Translations under genes and position numbers: made by a program | Notes under the pieces: generated by a model | The model's input: the letters and a program-made list of their open reading frames with translations, nothing else | Database searches by the model: none | What the model was told of the DNA's origin: nothing | Part shown: positions 17,765-26,452 of the stretch, piece after piece | How the letters are laid out: each line of letters opens with the position of its first letter | Position numbering within the stretch: position 1 is the first letter of the stretch | NCBI RefSeq assembly: GCF_030695065.1 | Contig: NZ_JAUYTR010000021.1 | Location: forward strand, 124,001-188,000 | Direction: 5' to 3' | DNA: 64,000 nucleotides | Source: Sediminibacterium sp. | GTDB lineage: Bacteria > Bacteroidota > Bacteroidia > Chitinophagales > Chitinophagaceae

Positions 17765-18532
17765 TTACAAATCTTTCTTTTTAAACTTTGATAAGGAATA
17801 TGCAAATGGCAAAACACCCCAAAGTATCAATAATCCAAGAGAGACGACCATTCCGATTGTAGTGCCAAAAAAATCCTTGAAAATCGCCCCAGTATATCCC
17901 ATGATAGCAGAAGTGTCTAATTGCAGTAAAATTAATATTCTTGATAGGTCTAATGGGCTTAAAGCAGTCATTAGCACCATTGGTTGTTCAATAGGGTAGT
18001 CGGCAAATTGAAAAAGCAGAAAAAGTAAAATTCCGTCAAAGAGTAATGCAAAATAGATCCATAAAACAATGGTTAGCCCAATCCCTTTTGCTTTGTCTTT
18101 ATATACAATGGTACAAAGCATTGCGATTGATACAAAAATGGTTGTAATCAGAATACCAATACCAATCATTAAAAATGATAAGGGAGGCTCTGCAAAAATG
18201 AGCAAAGGAATGCCTGCACCAATAATAAAAGCAGTAACTAGACTACTATTTAAGCCCCAGAATAAACTAAGCCAAATTTTTTTTCTTTTGATTGGATGAC
18301 TGATCAATAGTTCAATAAATTCAGCACTATTATAGATATATATTGCTGAGAATAATATGGAAACCAGCGGTACAGTTAATAAAATTAAATTTAATAAGGT
18401 TAAAATGCCTTTTGCGCTGCTATCTTCTAAAGTAAATGCAGACCATCCAATTAATACCAGGATGAATGTGTAAATCATCACAAACTTGTTCTTCATGATA
18501 TCTAGCATTACATATTTAAATATTCTTCCCAT
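17765..18532 (-). CDS. nosY: NosY-type ABC transporter permease
   Basis: A 255-residue inner-membrane permease with about six helices (IYTFILVLIGWSAFTL, LLILWGVLPFAYSL at the end) and the family's loop FIELLISHPIKRKKIW. With NosF it forms the ABC transporter that, together with periplasmic NosD, supplies sulfur or supports copper-sulfide cluster assembly in nitrous oxide reductase. It overlaps nosF by 17 bases. Identification rests on membrane pattern plus position in the cluster. Confidence 0.88.
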   Translation of the reverse strand: MGRIFKYVMLDIMKNKFVMIYTFILVLIGWSAFTLEDSSAKGILTLLNLILLTVPLVSILFSAIYIYNSAEFIELLISHPIKRKKIWLSLFWGLNSSLVTAFIIGAGIPLLIFAEPPLSFLMIGIGILITTIFVSIAMLCTIVYKDKAKGIGLTIVLWIYFALLFDGILLFLLFQFADYPIEQPMVLMTALSPLDLSRILILLQLDTSAIMGYTGAIFKDFFGTTIGMVVSLGLLILWGVLPFAYSLSKFKKKDL

Positions 18533-19238
18533 TTTTTCCAGCTTTTAAAATTTGTAAAATGGCTTTGGAGATTTTTTCTGTTTGGGTATATTTTTTTAAT
18601 GCTGAAACAGATTGATGAAAGATAATATCTCCTTCTTGCATAAAAATAAGTTCACTAACCATATCGTCTAATTCACTGAGTAGGTGAGAAGTGATTATAA
18701 TTAATTTCCCTTTTTGTTTTTCAGCAATTATTTTTTGTTTGAGTTTTTCAGCAGCAATTGGATCAAGGCCTGCCGTGGGTTCATCTAATATCAGAATTGC
18801 AGGGTTAAACATAAATGCCAATACGGCACTTACTTTTTGCATTGTTCCCCCACTTAGTGTGCTCATTTTTTTATCTAATAATGAATCAAGGTCATATGCC
18901 TTATATAAATCATAATCTAACTCAGCATCACTATTTCGAATGCCTTTGATCATCTTTATTATTTGACCGATGGTCATATTTTGAGGGTATCTACCTATTT
19001 GAGGCATGTAACCAATTTGCTTTTTGTATAATTCAGCTTTAAGAATGGATTCATTATTCACTAAGATATTTCCTGTATCAGGAATTACCATTCCAAGTAT
19101 TATTTTAATTAGAGTGGTTTTGCCACATCCATTCGGCCCAACTAATGCGATGCATTCACCTTTGTTTAAGAAGAGGTCAACGGAATTTAAAACGGAAAGT
19201 TTTCCAAATTTTTTCGATATTTTTTCAATCTGAATCAT
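18516..19238 (-). CDS. nosF: NosF-type ABC transporter ATP-binding protein
   Basis: A 240-residue cytoplasmic ATPase with Walker A GPNGCGKTT, Q-loop region YMPQIGRYPQNMT, signature LSGGTMQK, Walker B ILILDEPTAGLDP and switch His in ITSHLLSE. It powers the NosFY transporter needed to build the copper centre of NosZ. Its start overlaps the nosD stop by four bases (ATGA) and its end overlaps nosY, a pattern of translational coupling. Confidence 0.94.
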   Translation of the reverse strand: MIQIEKISKKFGKLSVLNSVDLFLNKGECIALVGPNGCGKTTLIKIILGMVIPDTGNILVNNESILKAELYKKQIGYMPQIGRYPQNMTIGQIIKMIKGIRNSDAELDYDLYKAYDLDSLLDKKMSTLSGGTMQKVSAVLAFMFNPAILILDEPTAGLDPIAAEKLKQKIIAEKQKGKLIIITSHLLSELDDMVSELIFMQEGDIIFHQSVSALKKYTQTEKISKAILQILKAGKNGKNI

Positions 19239-20470
19239 AATTTCAACAAGTTCATTAATGGTTTTTCATCAATAAAATTTTCTGGCGTAAGGCTTGGGAT
19301 TTTCTTCTCCGATTGATCAAGCAGTGTTACAATAAGACTTCTGTATAATAACATAGCTGTTGGATTATTCTCTACTATTACTGAATATAAACTCAATGGT
19401 CTATAAGGGACGTCTCCAATTTTGTCTTTATTTAAGTCGTATCCAGTGTATTTATCCCAATAGTTGTATTGAAACTTATTCAATAATAAAGTTCCATTAG
19501 TACTTACATCAAAAGTATTTTTTAAAAAATTGTTGCTTTGAATAGTATTATCCATACAGTTGGCTTGTATTTTTAGTCCCCATCCATTATTGCTAAAGGC
19601 ATTTTTTTCTACGATAGTTCTATTGCAGCCATCCATAAAAATAGCTGCCGTATTTTTATTAAATGTATTTCCAGACAAATGGCAGTCAGATATTTCTTTT
19701 AATAATATTCCATATGCAGCATCCCCCCAATTTTCATTGAAAGTGTTATTCATCATGGTAATTTTTTTTGAAAACATAACAGCCACACCTGCTCCATTTC
19801 TACTGAATATATTTGTGAAATAAGCATCGTTATTAGAATTCATAAAATGTAAACCATACCTAATATTATCAGTTACCGTATTTCTCCAGATTACTGAATT
19901 ATTTACAAATTCAAAATAGATTCCATCTCTGCATCCTTTCATACTATTGCCAATGATTTGTAAACTGTCGCTTTTCCAACAGTGTATTCCATTGCCTATA
20001 GTTTGTTCTTCTTTTCCAAATGCAACGATTTTATTGTTTTTGATTAAACAGTGGGTACTGAATTGGATGTATATGCCAAAAAAGTTATCGTATAATTCAT
20101 TATCAATGATGGTTACTCTTGTTGCATCATATACTTTAATGCCCCCCGGATCATCTAAGCTTGCATATCCAGAATGCTGAACTCTCAAGCCACGAATGGT
20201 AACATAACTAGATTTAACTGAAAGTACTTCGTATTTTTTATCTCCGTCTAAAATTGGTCTATCTATACCAAACAACGTAATTGATTTGTTAACAATAATA
20301 TTGCCTTCTTTGTACAGCCCTTTATGTATATAAACAGTATCCCCATTTTCTGTTTTTTCTAACGCTGCTTTAATCGTTTTAAAAGAATGATTTGATCCAA
20401 CGTGTAAGCTTTTGGCAATAAGCGCATATTTGCTAGTTAAGAGTAACAGCGTAATCAATATCCATTTCAT
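19235..20470 (-). CDS. nosD: NosD periplasmic copper-cluster maturation protein
   Basis: A 411-residue exported right-handed beta-helix protein. After the signal peptide (MKWILITLLLLTSKYALIA) come many short repeats with NN and N-D turns (GIKVYDATRVTIIDNELYDN, NNKIVAFG, GNSMKGCRDGIYFE, LSGNTFNKNTAAIFMDGC) typical of CASH/NosD domains. NosD is required for CuZ maturation of NosZ. The start was moved to 20470, two bases after the preceding stop, because the upstream extension (MGSNKQIR) lies inside that gene and hides the signal peptide. Confidence 0.93.
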   Translation of the reverse strand: MKWILITLLLLTSKYALIAKSLHVGSNHSFKTIKAALEKTENGDTVYIHKGLYKEGNIIVNKSITLFGIDRPILDGDKKYEVLSVKSSYVTIRGLRVQHSGYASLDDPGGIKVYDATRVTIIDNELYDNFFGIYIQFSTHCLIKNNKIVAFGKEEQTIGNGIHCWKSDSLQIIGNSMKGCRDGIYFEFVNNSVIWRNTVTDNIRYGLHFMNSNNDAYFTNIFSRNGAGVAVMFSKKITMMNNTFNENWGDAAYGILLKEISDCHLSGNTFNKNTAAIFMDGCNRTIVEKNAFSNNGWGLKIQANCMDNTIQSNNFLKNTFDVSTNGTLLLNKFQYNYWDKYTGYDLNKDKIGDVPYRPLSLYSVIVENNPTAMLLYRSLIVTLLDQSEKKIPSLTPENFIDEKPLMNLLKL

Positions 20471-20472
20471 CC

Positions 20473-21477
20473 TTATTTGTTTATTTGATCCCAAGAAACT
20501 GTTTCTACAGAAATTGATTTACCCTTATTCATTGCTAAATCTTTGTTTGAAAATGCAGCCGTATTGCTTCCCATTGGACTTTTAATTGTTTCATGACTGA
20601 TATACCAAGCAGTAGTTGCATCAATTAGTTGATTGTTTGCTTCATAGTCATTTACAAATAATTTGTTCATCATAATTTTTTCGTTCAATTTATTAAATGC
20701 AATCATACAGTTTAAGTCGTCAAACTTATAAATCCTTCCCTTAGTACTAATAGCTTCTGCGCCAAACCGAATATCTGCAACAGTCATTTTACAAAATGCA
20801 CACTGGTCTTTATTAACTACTAAAGCATCTGGTTTTACATTAGAGCAAGAGCTAAGTAGCATTACAAATAATATTGTAGCAGTTGTTTTTTGCTTAATCC
20901 ATTTTGTAAACCAGCCCGCTTCTAAGCCTACTGCTATTAAACATAATAATCCAGCTCCAATGAATAACCATCCCCCCATATCGGGTATGGAGTAAGCCCC
21001 AAAATTGAGTAACTGTTTAAATCCAATAAGTGGTGGTTGATAAGCCATTCCAGGTACAATAATTGCAGCATTGGGGTCTAGATTATGTCCATAATTGTAT
21101 TCCCATCTCCAAAAATCAATCATAGCGATTATTCCAAATACTACAAATGCAATGAAGGTACTGTACAACAATTTTCTGCCGCCTTTTAAACCAGCGAAAA
21201 GCATCAATAACGAATAGAAACCAATAATATAAGGTAAAATAGTAAACTCAATAAAATTCTCTTCATGTAATGTTTGCATTCCTATATAATGGTTTAATCC
21301 ATTTATGATTGCAACGTCTCCACCTAATTTATAAGAAAATATTTGCAAGCCCAATCCTTCAGGGTATTGTGGCGCGTCTAATTCAATTCGCCAAATAGGT
21401 ATAAAAATGGAGATTGCTAAAAATACAGCACTAATTACTAACAACCATTTCGATGTTGTAGCTATTTCTTTTCTCAT
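20473..21477 (-). CDS. nosL: NosB-like membrane module fused to NosL
   Basis: A 334-residue protein in two parts. Residues 1-195 hold about five helices and resemble the membrane protein that follows nosZ in clade II clusters (NosB-like; GDVAIINGLNHYIGM). From about 196 there is a complete NosL: a hydrophobic segment with lipobox-like LLSSC (Cys211), then DQCAFCKM (Cys226, Cys229, Met231), the copper-chaperone motif, and IYKFDDLNCMIAF. NosL delivers Cu(I) for NosZ. The frame is continuous with no sign of a stop or restart between parts. A terminator lies between it and nosZ. The NosB name is tentative. Confidence 0.85.
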   Translation of the reverse strand: MRKEIATTSKWLLVISAVFLAISIFIPIWRIELDAPQYPEGLGLQIFSYKLGGDVAIINGLNHYIGMQTLHEENFIEFTILPYIIGFYSLLMLFAGLKGGRKLLYSTFIAFVVFGIIAMIDFWRWEYNYGHNLDPNAAIIVPGMAYQPPLIGFKQLLNFGAYSIPDMGGWLFIGAGLLCLIAVGLEAGWFTKWIKQKTTATILFVMLLSSCSNVKPDALVVNKDQCAFCKMTVADIRFGAEAISTKGRIYKFDDLNCMIAFNKLNEKIMMNKLFVNDYEANNQLIDATTAWYISHETIKSPMGSNTAAFSNKDLAMNKGKSISVETVSWDQINK

Positions 21478-21486
21478 CTTAAAAAG

Positions 21487-21531
21487 TTTAAAAATAAAAA
21501 AGGAGCAGTGTTGGTCTGAACTGCTCCTTTT
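21487..21531 (-). terminator. Intrinsic terminator between nosZ and nosL
   Basis: The perfect 12-base arms 21498-21509 and 21520-21531 (AAAAGGAGCAGT and its complement) enclose a 10-base loop. On the minus strand the stem is followed by a long U-rich tail (21487-21497). It lies 11 bases past the nosZ stop codon and 9 bases before the nosL start, so it should end much of the cytochrome c-nosZ transcript. Confidence 0.88.
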
Positions 21532-21542
21532 GTTACAAACGA

Positions 21543-23519
21543 TTACTTAGTTTCTGGAACAGGTTTTCCTAAACTAAATGTAAGCGGTACATTACTACCA
21601 GCAGGGGAAACCCTAATATAACCCTGCATTTCTTGGTGTAATGCACTACAGAAATCTGTACAGTACATTGGAAACATACCAGGTTTTTTTGGAACCCATT
21701 TTAATGTGGTTGTTTCGCCAGGCATAATTAATAGTTCTGCATTATCTGCACCTTTAATAGCGAAGCCATGTGGCACATCCCAGTCTTGTTCTAAGTTGGT
21801 TACATGAAAATATACTTCGTCTCCAACTTTAATACCTTCAATATTGTCTGGTGCAAAGTGAGAACGAATTGATGTCATGTAAACATGTACTTTATTTCCA
21901 TCTCTAGTAACTTTTGCATTTGCTTCACCCATGGTTACATACGGATGCTTGTTTTCAGATAGTTTATATAATTTTAACTGACCATTGTTTCTTATAATGT
22001 CTGCCGGTGCAGACTGAGCATAGTGTGGCTCTCCAATAGTTGGGTAATCTAAAATCAATTGCATTTTATCGCCACTGATATCATACAATTGTGCACTCTG
22101 CGCCAATTCTGGACCAGTAGGTAAATAACGATCTTTGGTAATTTTATTATATGCCACTAAGTATTTAGGAGAAGGTTTTTTAGTATTTCCTCCAGGAATA
22201 CTTAAGTGTCCAACAGAATAATATGTTGGCACACGATCTACCACTGTTAAATCTTTGATATTCCATTTTACTACTTCAGAAGATACAAAGAAAGAAGTGT
22301 ATGCATATCCTTTACCATCAAATTCTGTGTGCAATGGTCCTAGACCTGGTTTCTTTACTTCGCCGTATAAAGCTGATTCATATTTGATTACAGGAATACC
22401 TTCGTAATCTCCATCATATGATTTTGATGCAATAGATTGTTGAATTTTATCAAAACTAAATACTGGGATTAAGGCTGCAAGTTTGCCAGAGCCTACAATA
22501 TATTCTCCGGTTGGATCCACATCACAACCATGTGGAGACTTAGGACAAGGGATGAAGTAAACGATGTCTTTAAACTCTTTCACATCTAATACCAATACTT
22601 CTTCTTCCATTTTTGAAGTAGCTGTTTGGGTAGATTCATTCCATGTATTATGGGCATATTTGGCTTTCACTTTTTTGCCTTTGCCTGCTTTAATATATTC
22701 TTCCGCTTTTTTCCAATTCACCGCCATGATAAAGTCTTTGTCTTTTTGAGAAGCATTCACTTCTAATAAAGTACTGGCTTGCTCGGTATTATAGCAGCTG
22801 AAGAAAAACCAACCATGAGATTTTCCTTTACCAGCTCTGGCCAAGTCAAAGTTTACACCAGGTGTTTTTAATTGGAAAGCAACTTTCATTTCACCTGTTT
22901 CTTTTGCAACACTCACAAAAGAGATATGACCTTTAAAATTCTTTTTGTATGAATTAATGGCAACATCACCATTGTCTTCATCAGACGGGACACTAAAACG
23001 GGTACCTGCTACAATGTATTCTGAGTTCTCTGTTCCAAATGGTGAACTGTGGTTGCCAGCACTATTTGGGAGTTCTAAAATTTCAGCAGTTCTAAATGTT
23101 TTTAGATCTATTCTTGCTAAACGGGGGGTATTGTTGCCATTGGCGAATACCCATTTACCATCTATTTCACCATTGGTTTGGCTCATTTCTGTATGGTGTA
23201 AATCGTCCCATGGCACAAATCCATGCGAAGTGTTTAACATTGGTTTGGTTTCTTCACTATAGCCCCATCCTTTTTCAGGATCTACAGAGAATACAGGAAT
23301 TACCCTTAATAAACGACCACTTGGTAACCCGTAAACACTCATTTGTCCGCTAAATCCACCTGAGACAAAATTGTAGTATTCATCGTATTTCCCAGGAGCT
23401 ACATAGGCTTTGGCAGCTGCATCGCCACTAACAGCACTTCCCGAGTTTTTGGGTTTACATGAATACAATGCAGAAATAGCAATTATAGCTGCAATAGAAG
23501 TTGATTGTATTATTTTCAT
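21543..23519 (-). CDS. nosZ: Clade II nitrous oxide reductase NosZ, lipoprotein-type
   Basis: A 658-residue enzyme reducing N2O to N2. A seven-bladed propeller carries candidate CuZ histidines in DDLHHTEM, GNHSSPFG, CPKSPHGCDV, LGPLHTEF, YYSVGHLS and GEPHYAQS. A C-terminal cupredoxin domain carries the CuA set CTDFCSALHQEM (Cys620, Cys624, His628, Met631) with the upstream His in DVPHGF. The leader MKIIQSTSIAAIIAISALYSC is a Sec/lipoprotein type, without the twin-arginine motif of clade I. The start at 23519 follows the cytochrome gene by 13 bases; the longer frame overlaps that gene. The length matches the family. Confidence 0.96.
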   Translation of the reverse strand: MKIIQSTSIAAIIAISALYSCKPKNSGSAVSGDAAAKAYVAPGKYDEYYNFVSGGFSGQMSVYGLPSGRLLRVIPVFSVDPEKGWGYSEETKPMLNTSHGFVPWDDLHHTEMSQTNGEIDGKWVFANGNNTPRLARIDLKTFRTAEILELPNSAGNHSSPFGTENSEYIVAGTRFSVPSDEDNGDVAINSYKKNFKGHISFVSVAKETGEMKVAFQLKTPGVNFDLARAGKGKSHGWFFFSCYNTEQASTLLEVNASQKDKDFIMAVNWKKAEEYIKAGKGKKVKAKYAHNTWNESTQTATSKMEEEVLVLDVKEFKDIVYFIPCPKSPHGCDVDPTGEYIVGSGKLAALIPVFSFDKIQQSIASKSYDGDYEGIPVIKYESALYGEVKKPGLGPLHTEFDGKGYAYTSFFVSSEVVKWNIKDLTVVDRVPTYYSVGHLSIPGGNTKKPSPKYLVAYNKITKDRYLPTGPELAQSAQLYDISGDKMQLILDYPTIGEPHYAQSAPADIIRNNGQLKLYKLSENKHPYVTMGEANAKVTRDGNKVHVYMTSIRSHFAPDNIEGIKVGDEVYFHVTNLEQDWDVPHGFAIKGADNAELLIMPGETTTLKWVPKKPGMFPMYCTDFCSALHQEMQGYIRVSPAGSNVPLTFSLGKPVPETK

Positions 23520-23532
23520 AATTATTGTTTGA

Positions 23533-24024
23533 TTATTTAGTTCCGTCATTTTTACGCATAAATTCTAAAATTTCCCTTGCATCGGTATCGCTTAAGCCTT
23601 GATTGGGCATTCTTACCAAACACAATTCAAGTTGTGCTTGAATTTTAGGATCTTTTTCAATCATTGGATCGGGGTTAGATATAAAGTTTAAAATCCAATA
23701 GGGAGTGTTTCTTGTGGTTACTCCTTTCCATCCCGGGCCAACCAGTCTTTCTTCGGTTAGTTTATGGCAAGAAGTACACTTAGTTGCAGAAATAGCTTCT
23801 CCTTTACTAGCCATTGTATTATCAAGTGCCCCCAATATTACATTGGACTCATTAAATTTTCCTTCTCCGCGTTTAGGATCATAGTCTGAAGGAGAGGCAT
23901 TTGTTGCAGCATTTACATCTGAAGCTGCTTCTGTAGATGCTGCTTTTTGACCTCCGCCACCACAAGCTATAATAGCCCAACATAGGGCTGTCATAAGTAC
24001 AAATACGATCGGTTTTTTATTCAT
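23533..24024 (-). CDS. Class I cytochrome c lipoprotein, probable NosZ electron donor
   Basis: A 163-residue lipoprotein (lipobox AIIAC, then a Gly/Ala/Ser linker) with one cytochrome c domain: heme motif CTSCH at 83-87 and probable axial Met139 in VRMPNQGL. It is the first gene of the nosZ transcript, 13 bases ahead of nosZ, and is likely to pass electrons to the CuA site of NosZ on the periplasmic side of the membrane. No NosR/NosX electron-transfer genes occur here, as expected for clade II systems. Confidence 0.92.
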   Translation of the reverse strand: MNKKPIVFVLMTALCWAIIACGGGGQKAASTEAASDVNAATNASPSDYDPKRGEGKFNESNVILGALDNTMASKGEAISATKCTSCHKLTEERLVGPGWKGVTTRNTPYWILNFISNPDPMIEKDPKIQAQLELCLVRMPNQGLSDTDAREILEFMRKNDGTK

Positions 24025-24040
24025 AACTGTAAGTTTTGTG

Positions 24041-24048
24041 TAAAGCTA
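24041..24048 (-). promoter_or_regulatory. -7 element of the cytochrome c-nosZ promoter
   Basis: Read on the minus strand, TAGCTTTA matches the Bacteroidota -7 consensus TAnnTTTG at 7 of 8 positions (counting the two free bases). Taking its first T as -12 places transcription start near 24036, giving a leader of about 12 bases before the cytochrome start codon. Confidence 0.55.
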
Positions 24049-24070
24049 GAAAAGGCAAAATCCAATGTTT

Positions 24071-24084
24071 ATGATTGCAGTCAT
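24071..24084 (-). promoter_or_regulatory. Crp/Fnr-type operator of the cytochrome c-nosZ operon
   Basis: ATGATTGCAGTCAT is a near-perfect 14-base palindrome with TGA...TCA half-sites. Its centre (24077.5) is 29.5 bases upstream of the first T of the -7 element, which equals -41.5 from the predicted start: the class II activator position of Crp/Fnr proteins. The helix of the regulator at 14928 has the Glu/Arg pair that reads TGA. A related box stands at 16732. Confidence 0.65.
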
Positions 24085-24128
24085 ACTTATAAAAAAGCTT
24101 AAACATTATAATCTTCTTATTTTGCAGT

Positions 24129-24767
24129 ATGATTCCACTATTAACGGTCTTATCTGGTTTGCTTGATTGGCTTATCAAGGCAGATCAAGAATTATTTTTA
24201 TTATTAAATACTGTATACACGCATCCCTTTTTAGATGCTGTTTATCCATGGTTTAGAGAAGGCAATACTTGGATGCCTTTGTATTTATTCATTATTGTAT
24301 TGGCCTTAGTGAATTTTAAACAAAAAGCTTTTGCCTTTATTTTATTTGCTGTACTTACAGTTGTGTTAACCGATCAAATAAGTAGTAGTTTAATAAAGCC
24401 TTTTTTTGAAAGGCCTAGACCTTGTAGAGATCCCTATTTGATGAATCAAATTCGACTATTATTAAATGCTTGTTCGGGTGGATATAGTTTTACCTCTTCT
24501 CATGCTACCAATCATTTTGGGTTTGCTATTTATATTATGTTCACATTAAGTAATATAATTGGGAAGTGGAAGTATGCTTTTTTAATTTGGGCTGCTGCAA
24601 TTGCTTATGGTCAAGTGTATGTTGGGGTTCATTACCCATTGGATATTTTTTTTGGCGCTTTGTTAGGTGCATTCATAGGATTTGTAACTGCCTATTTTCA
24701 CAACAAGACTGCTGGTATAATAACTTCAGCAGACATACAAAATAATTTGAGCCATGGTATCCAATAA
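24129..24767 (+). CDS. PAP2 superfamily membrane phosphatase
   Basis: A 212-residue membrane protein with about five helices and the PAP2 phosphatase motifs: KPFFERPRPC (motif 1), SFTSSHATNHFGFA (motif 2, His catalytic) and YVGVHYPLDIFFG (motif 3). Such enzymes dephosphorylate lipid or prenyl phosphates at the periplasmic face. The 3' end overlaps the next gene, an ArnT-like glycosyltransferase, by 14 bases, suggesting a shared role in undecaprenyl phosphate or lipid A metabolism. The exact substrate is not clear. Confidence 0.9.
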   Translation: MIPLLTVLSGLLDWLIKADQELFLLLNTVYTHPFLDAVYPWFREGNTWMPLYLFIIVLALVNFKQKAFAFILFAVLTVVLTDQISSSLIKPFFERPRPCRDPYLMNQIRLLLNACSGGYSFTSSHATNHFGFAIYIMFTLSNIIGKWKYAFLIWAAAIAYGQVYVGVHYPLDIFFGALLGAFIGFVTAYFHNKTAGIITSADIQNNLSHGIQ

Positions 24768-26424
24768 GTTTTTTTATACAGTTATTGGAAGTTGTATTAC
24801 TGTTTACATACTTGGAATGTTCAATATTCCATTAATGGATATTGATGCCTCCCAATATGCTTCTATTAGTAGAGAAATGATAGAGCGGAATAGTTTTTTG
24901 CAAATTTTTGATCAGGGGCAAGATTACTTAGATAAACCACCCTTGTTGTTTTGGTTATCTGCATTTAGTATGCAATTATTAGGTGTTTATGATTGGGCAT
25001 ACAGGCTTCCTTCTTTATTAGTATTATTAGCAGGCATTTATGCAACTTATCAGTTTGCTAAAATGCATTATGGCTCATCCATTGGTAAATTGAGTGCCAT
25101 GGTATTGGCCTCATCTCAAGCAGTTTTTTTAATAAGTCACGATGTAAGAACCGATACCATGCTCATGGGGTGGGTAATGCTTTCTATTTGGCAATTGTCT
25201 AAATGGTTTCAACAACAGCGCTGGAGTAATTTTATTTTAGCATTTATTTTTATTGGATGTGGAATGATGACCAAGGGGCCCATTGCATTGATGGTTCCGG
25301 GACTAGCTTTTGCGAGTCATTTTTTATTGCAAAGGAATTGGAAACAGTTTTATAGATGGGAGTATTTAGTTGGCATTTTAATTATTGCCATCATTTTATT
25401 GCCCATGTGTATGGGGCTCTACCAACAATATGATTTGCAGCCTGGAAAATTGATTAATGGCAGACCAATAGAATCAGGACTTCGCTTTTATTTTTGGACA
25501 CAAAGTTTTGGGAGGTATACAGGTGAAAATTTCTATCATGAAATGAGCCATTTCACTTTCTTGTTAGAAAATATGTTTTGGAGTTTTTTGCCTTGGATTT
25601 TTTTCTTTTTGCCTGCATTGTTTTTGACACTTAAAGAATTGCTTAAGCAAAAGTTGCGTATTTCTAACGAGCATGAATTTATAACTACTGGAGGGTTCTT
25701 ACTAACTTATTTAATATTAGCAAGAAGCCAAGCGCAACTACCTCACTATATATTTGTAGTATACCCACTGGCTGCGATAATTACAGCAAAATTTTTATAT
25801 GATTTGTTTTACTTAAGAAAAGGGGTGAAATGGGAAAAGCCATTGTACTATTTTCATCTATTTGTTATGGGCTTTCTATGGGTGGCCATCATTGCAATAA
25901 CTGGTTTAGTTTTTGTTGAAGTGCCGGTAGTATTTCCAATTTTGGCAATCGTTGGGTTTGGCCTATTTATTTGGGTTGCTGCTAAAAAAACGGCTCCAAT
26001 CCCCACACAGCTATTTATTGCACTAATTACGAGTATTGGAGTGAATTTTTTTCTGAGCACTTCTTTTTATCCCCATTTATTACAATACCAAATGGGTAAT
26101 GATGCCGCAAAAACCATAAAATTTAAGAAGCTGAATCCTGCTGAAATTAGTTTGTACGGAATTCACAATAGCAATGCCCTTCACTTTTACGCAAAACATA
26201 TATTCCCTTATAAATCCAATAAAGAATTGTTTAGGCTAAATGAAAAAGTACTTACCAGTAAAGACAGTATTGCAGTATTTAAAACCCTTTTTCCTTCAAC
26301 AACCATAGTGCATGAAGGAAATCAGTTTGCAGTTTCTCTATTAACATTGCCTTTTCTAAATCCAACAACTAGGCAAGCAGAGACCCCCCGATATGTTATT
26401 TTAGATTTAGATGGCAAGCCCTAG
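24754..26424 (+). CDS. ArnT-like family 39 glycosyltransferase
   Basis: A 556-residue inner-membrane protein with about twelve helices and a C-terminal periplasmic part. Family features are the first-loop block LMDIDASQYASISREM (the usual Asp-Glu is Asp-Ala here), YLDKPPLLFWLSA, and HDVRTDTMLMGW. GT39/PMT_2 enzymes move sugars from undecaprenyl phosphate to lipid A, proteins or other acceptors. It is coupled to the PAP2 gene. The altered acidic pair in loop 1 is notable because the Asp/Glu there usually takes part in catalysis. Confidence 0.88.
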   Translation: MVSNKFFYTVIGSCITVYILGMFNIPLMDIDASQYASISREMIERNSFLQIFDQGQDYLDKPPLLFWLSAFSMQLLGVYDWAYRLPSLLVLLAGIYATYQFAKMHYGSSIGKLSAMVLASSQAVFLISHDVRTDTMLMGWVMLSIWQLSKWFQQQRWSNFILAFIFIGCGMMTKGPIALMVPGLAFASHFLLQRNWKQFYRWEYLVGILIIAIILLPMCMGLYQQYDLQPGKLINGRPIESGLRFYFWTQSFGRYTGENFYHEMSHFTFLLENMFWSFLPWIFFFLPALFLTLKELLKQKLRISNEHEFITTGGFLLTYLILARSQAQLPHYIFVVYPLAAIITAKFLYDLFYLRKGVKWEKPLYYFHLFVMGFLWVAIIAITGLVFVEVPVVFPILAIVGFGLFIWVAAKKTAPIPTQLFIALITSIGVNFFLSTSFYPHLLQYQMGNDAAKTIKFKKLNPAEISLYGIHNSNALHFYAKHIFPYKSNKELFRLNEKVLTSKDSIAVFKTLFPSTTIVHEGNQFAVSLLTLPFLNPTTRQAETPRYVILDLDGKP

Positions 26425-26452
26425 CTGCTTATTTTTACTTATTTTTACCAAA

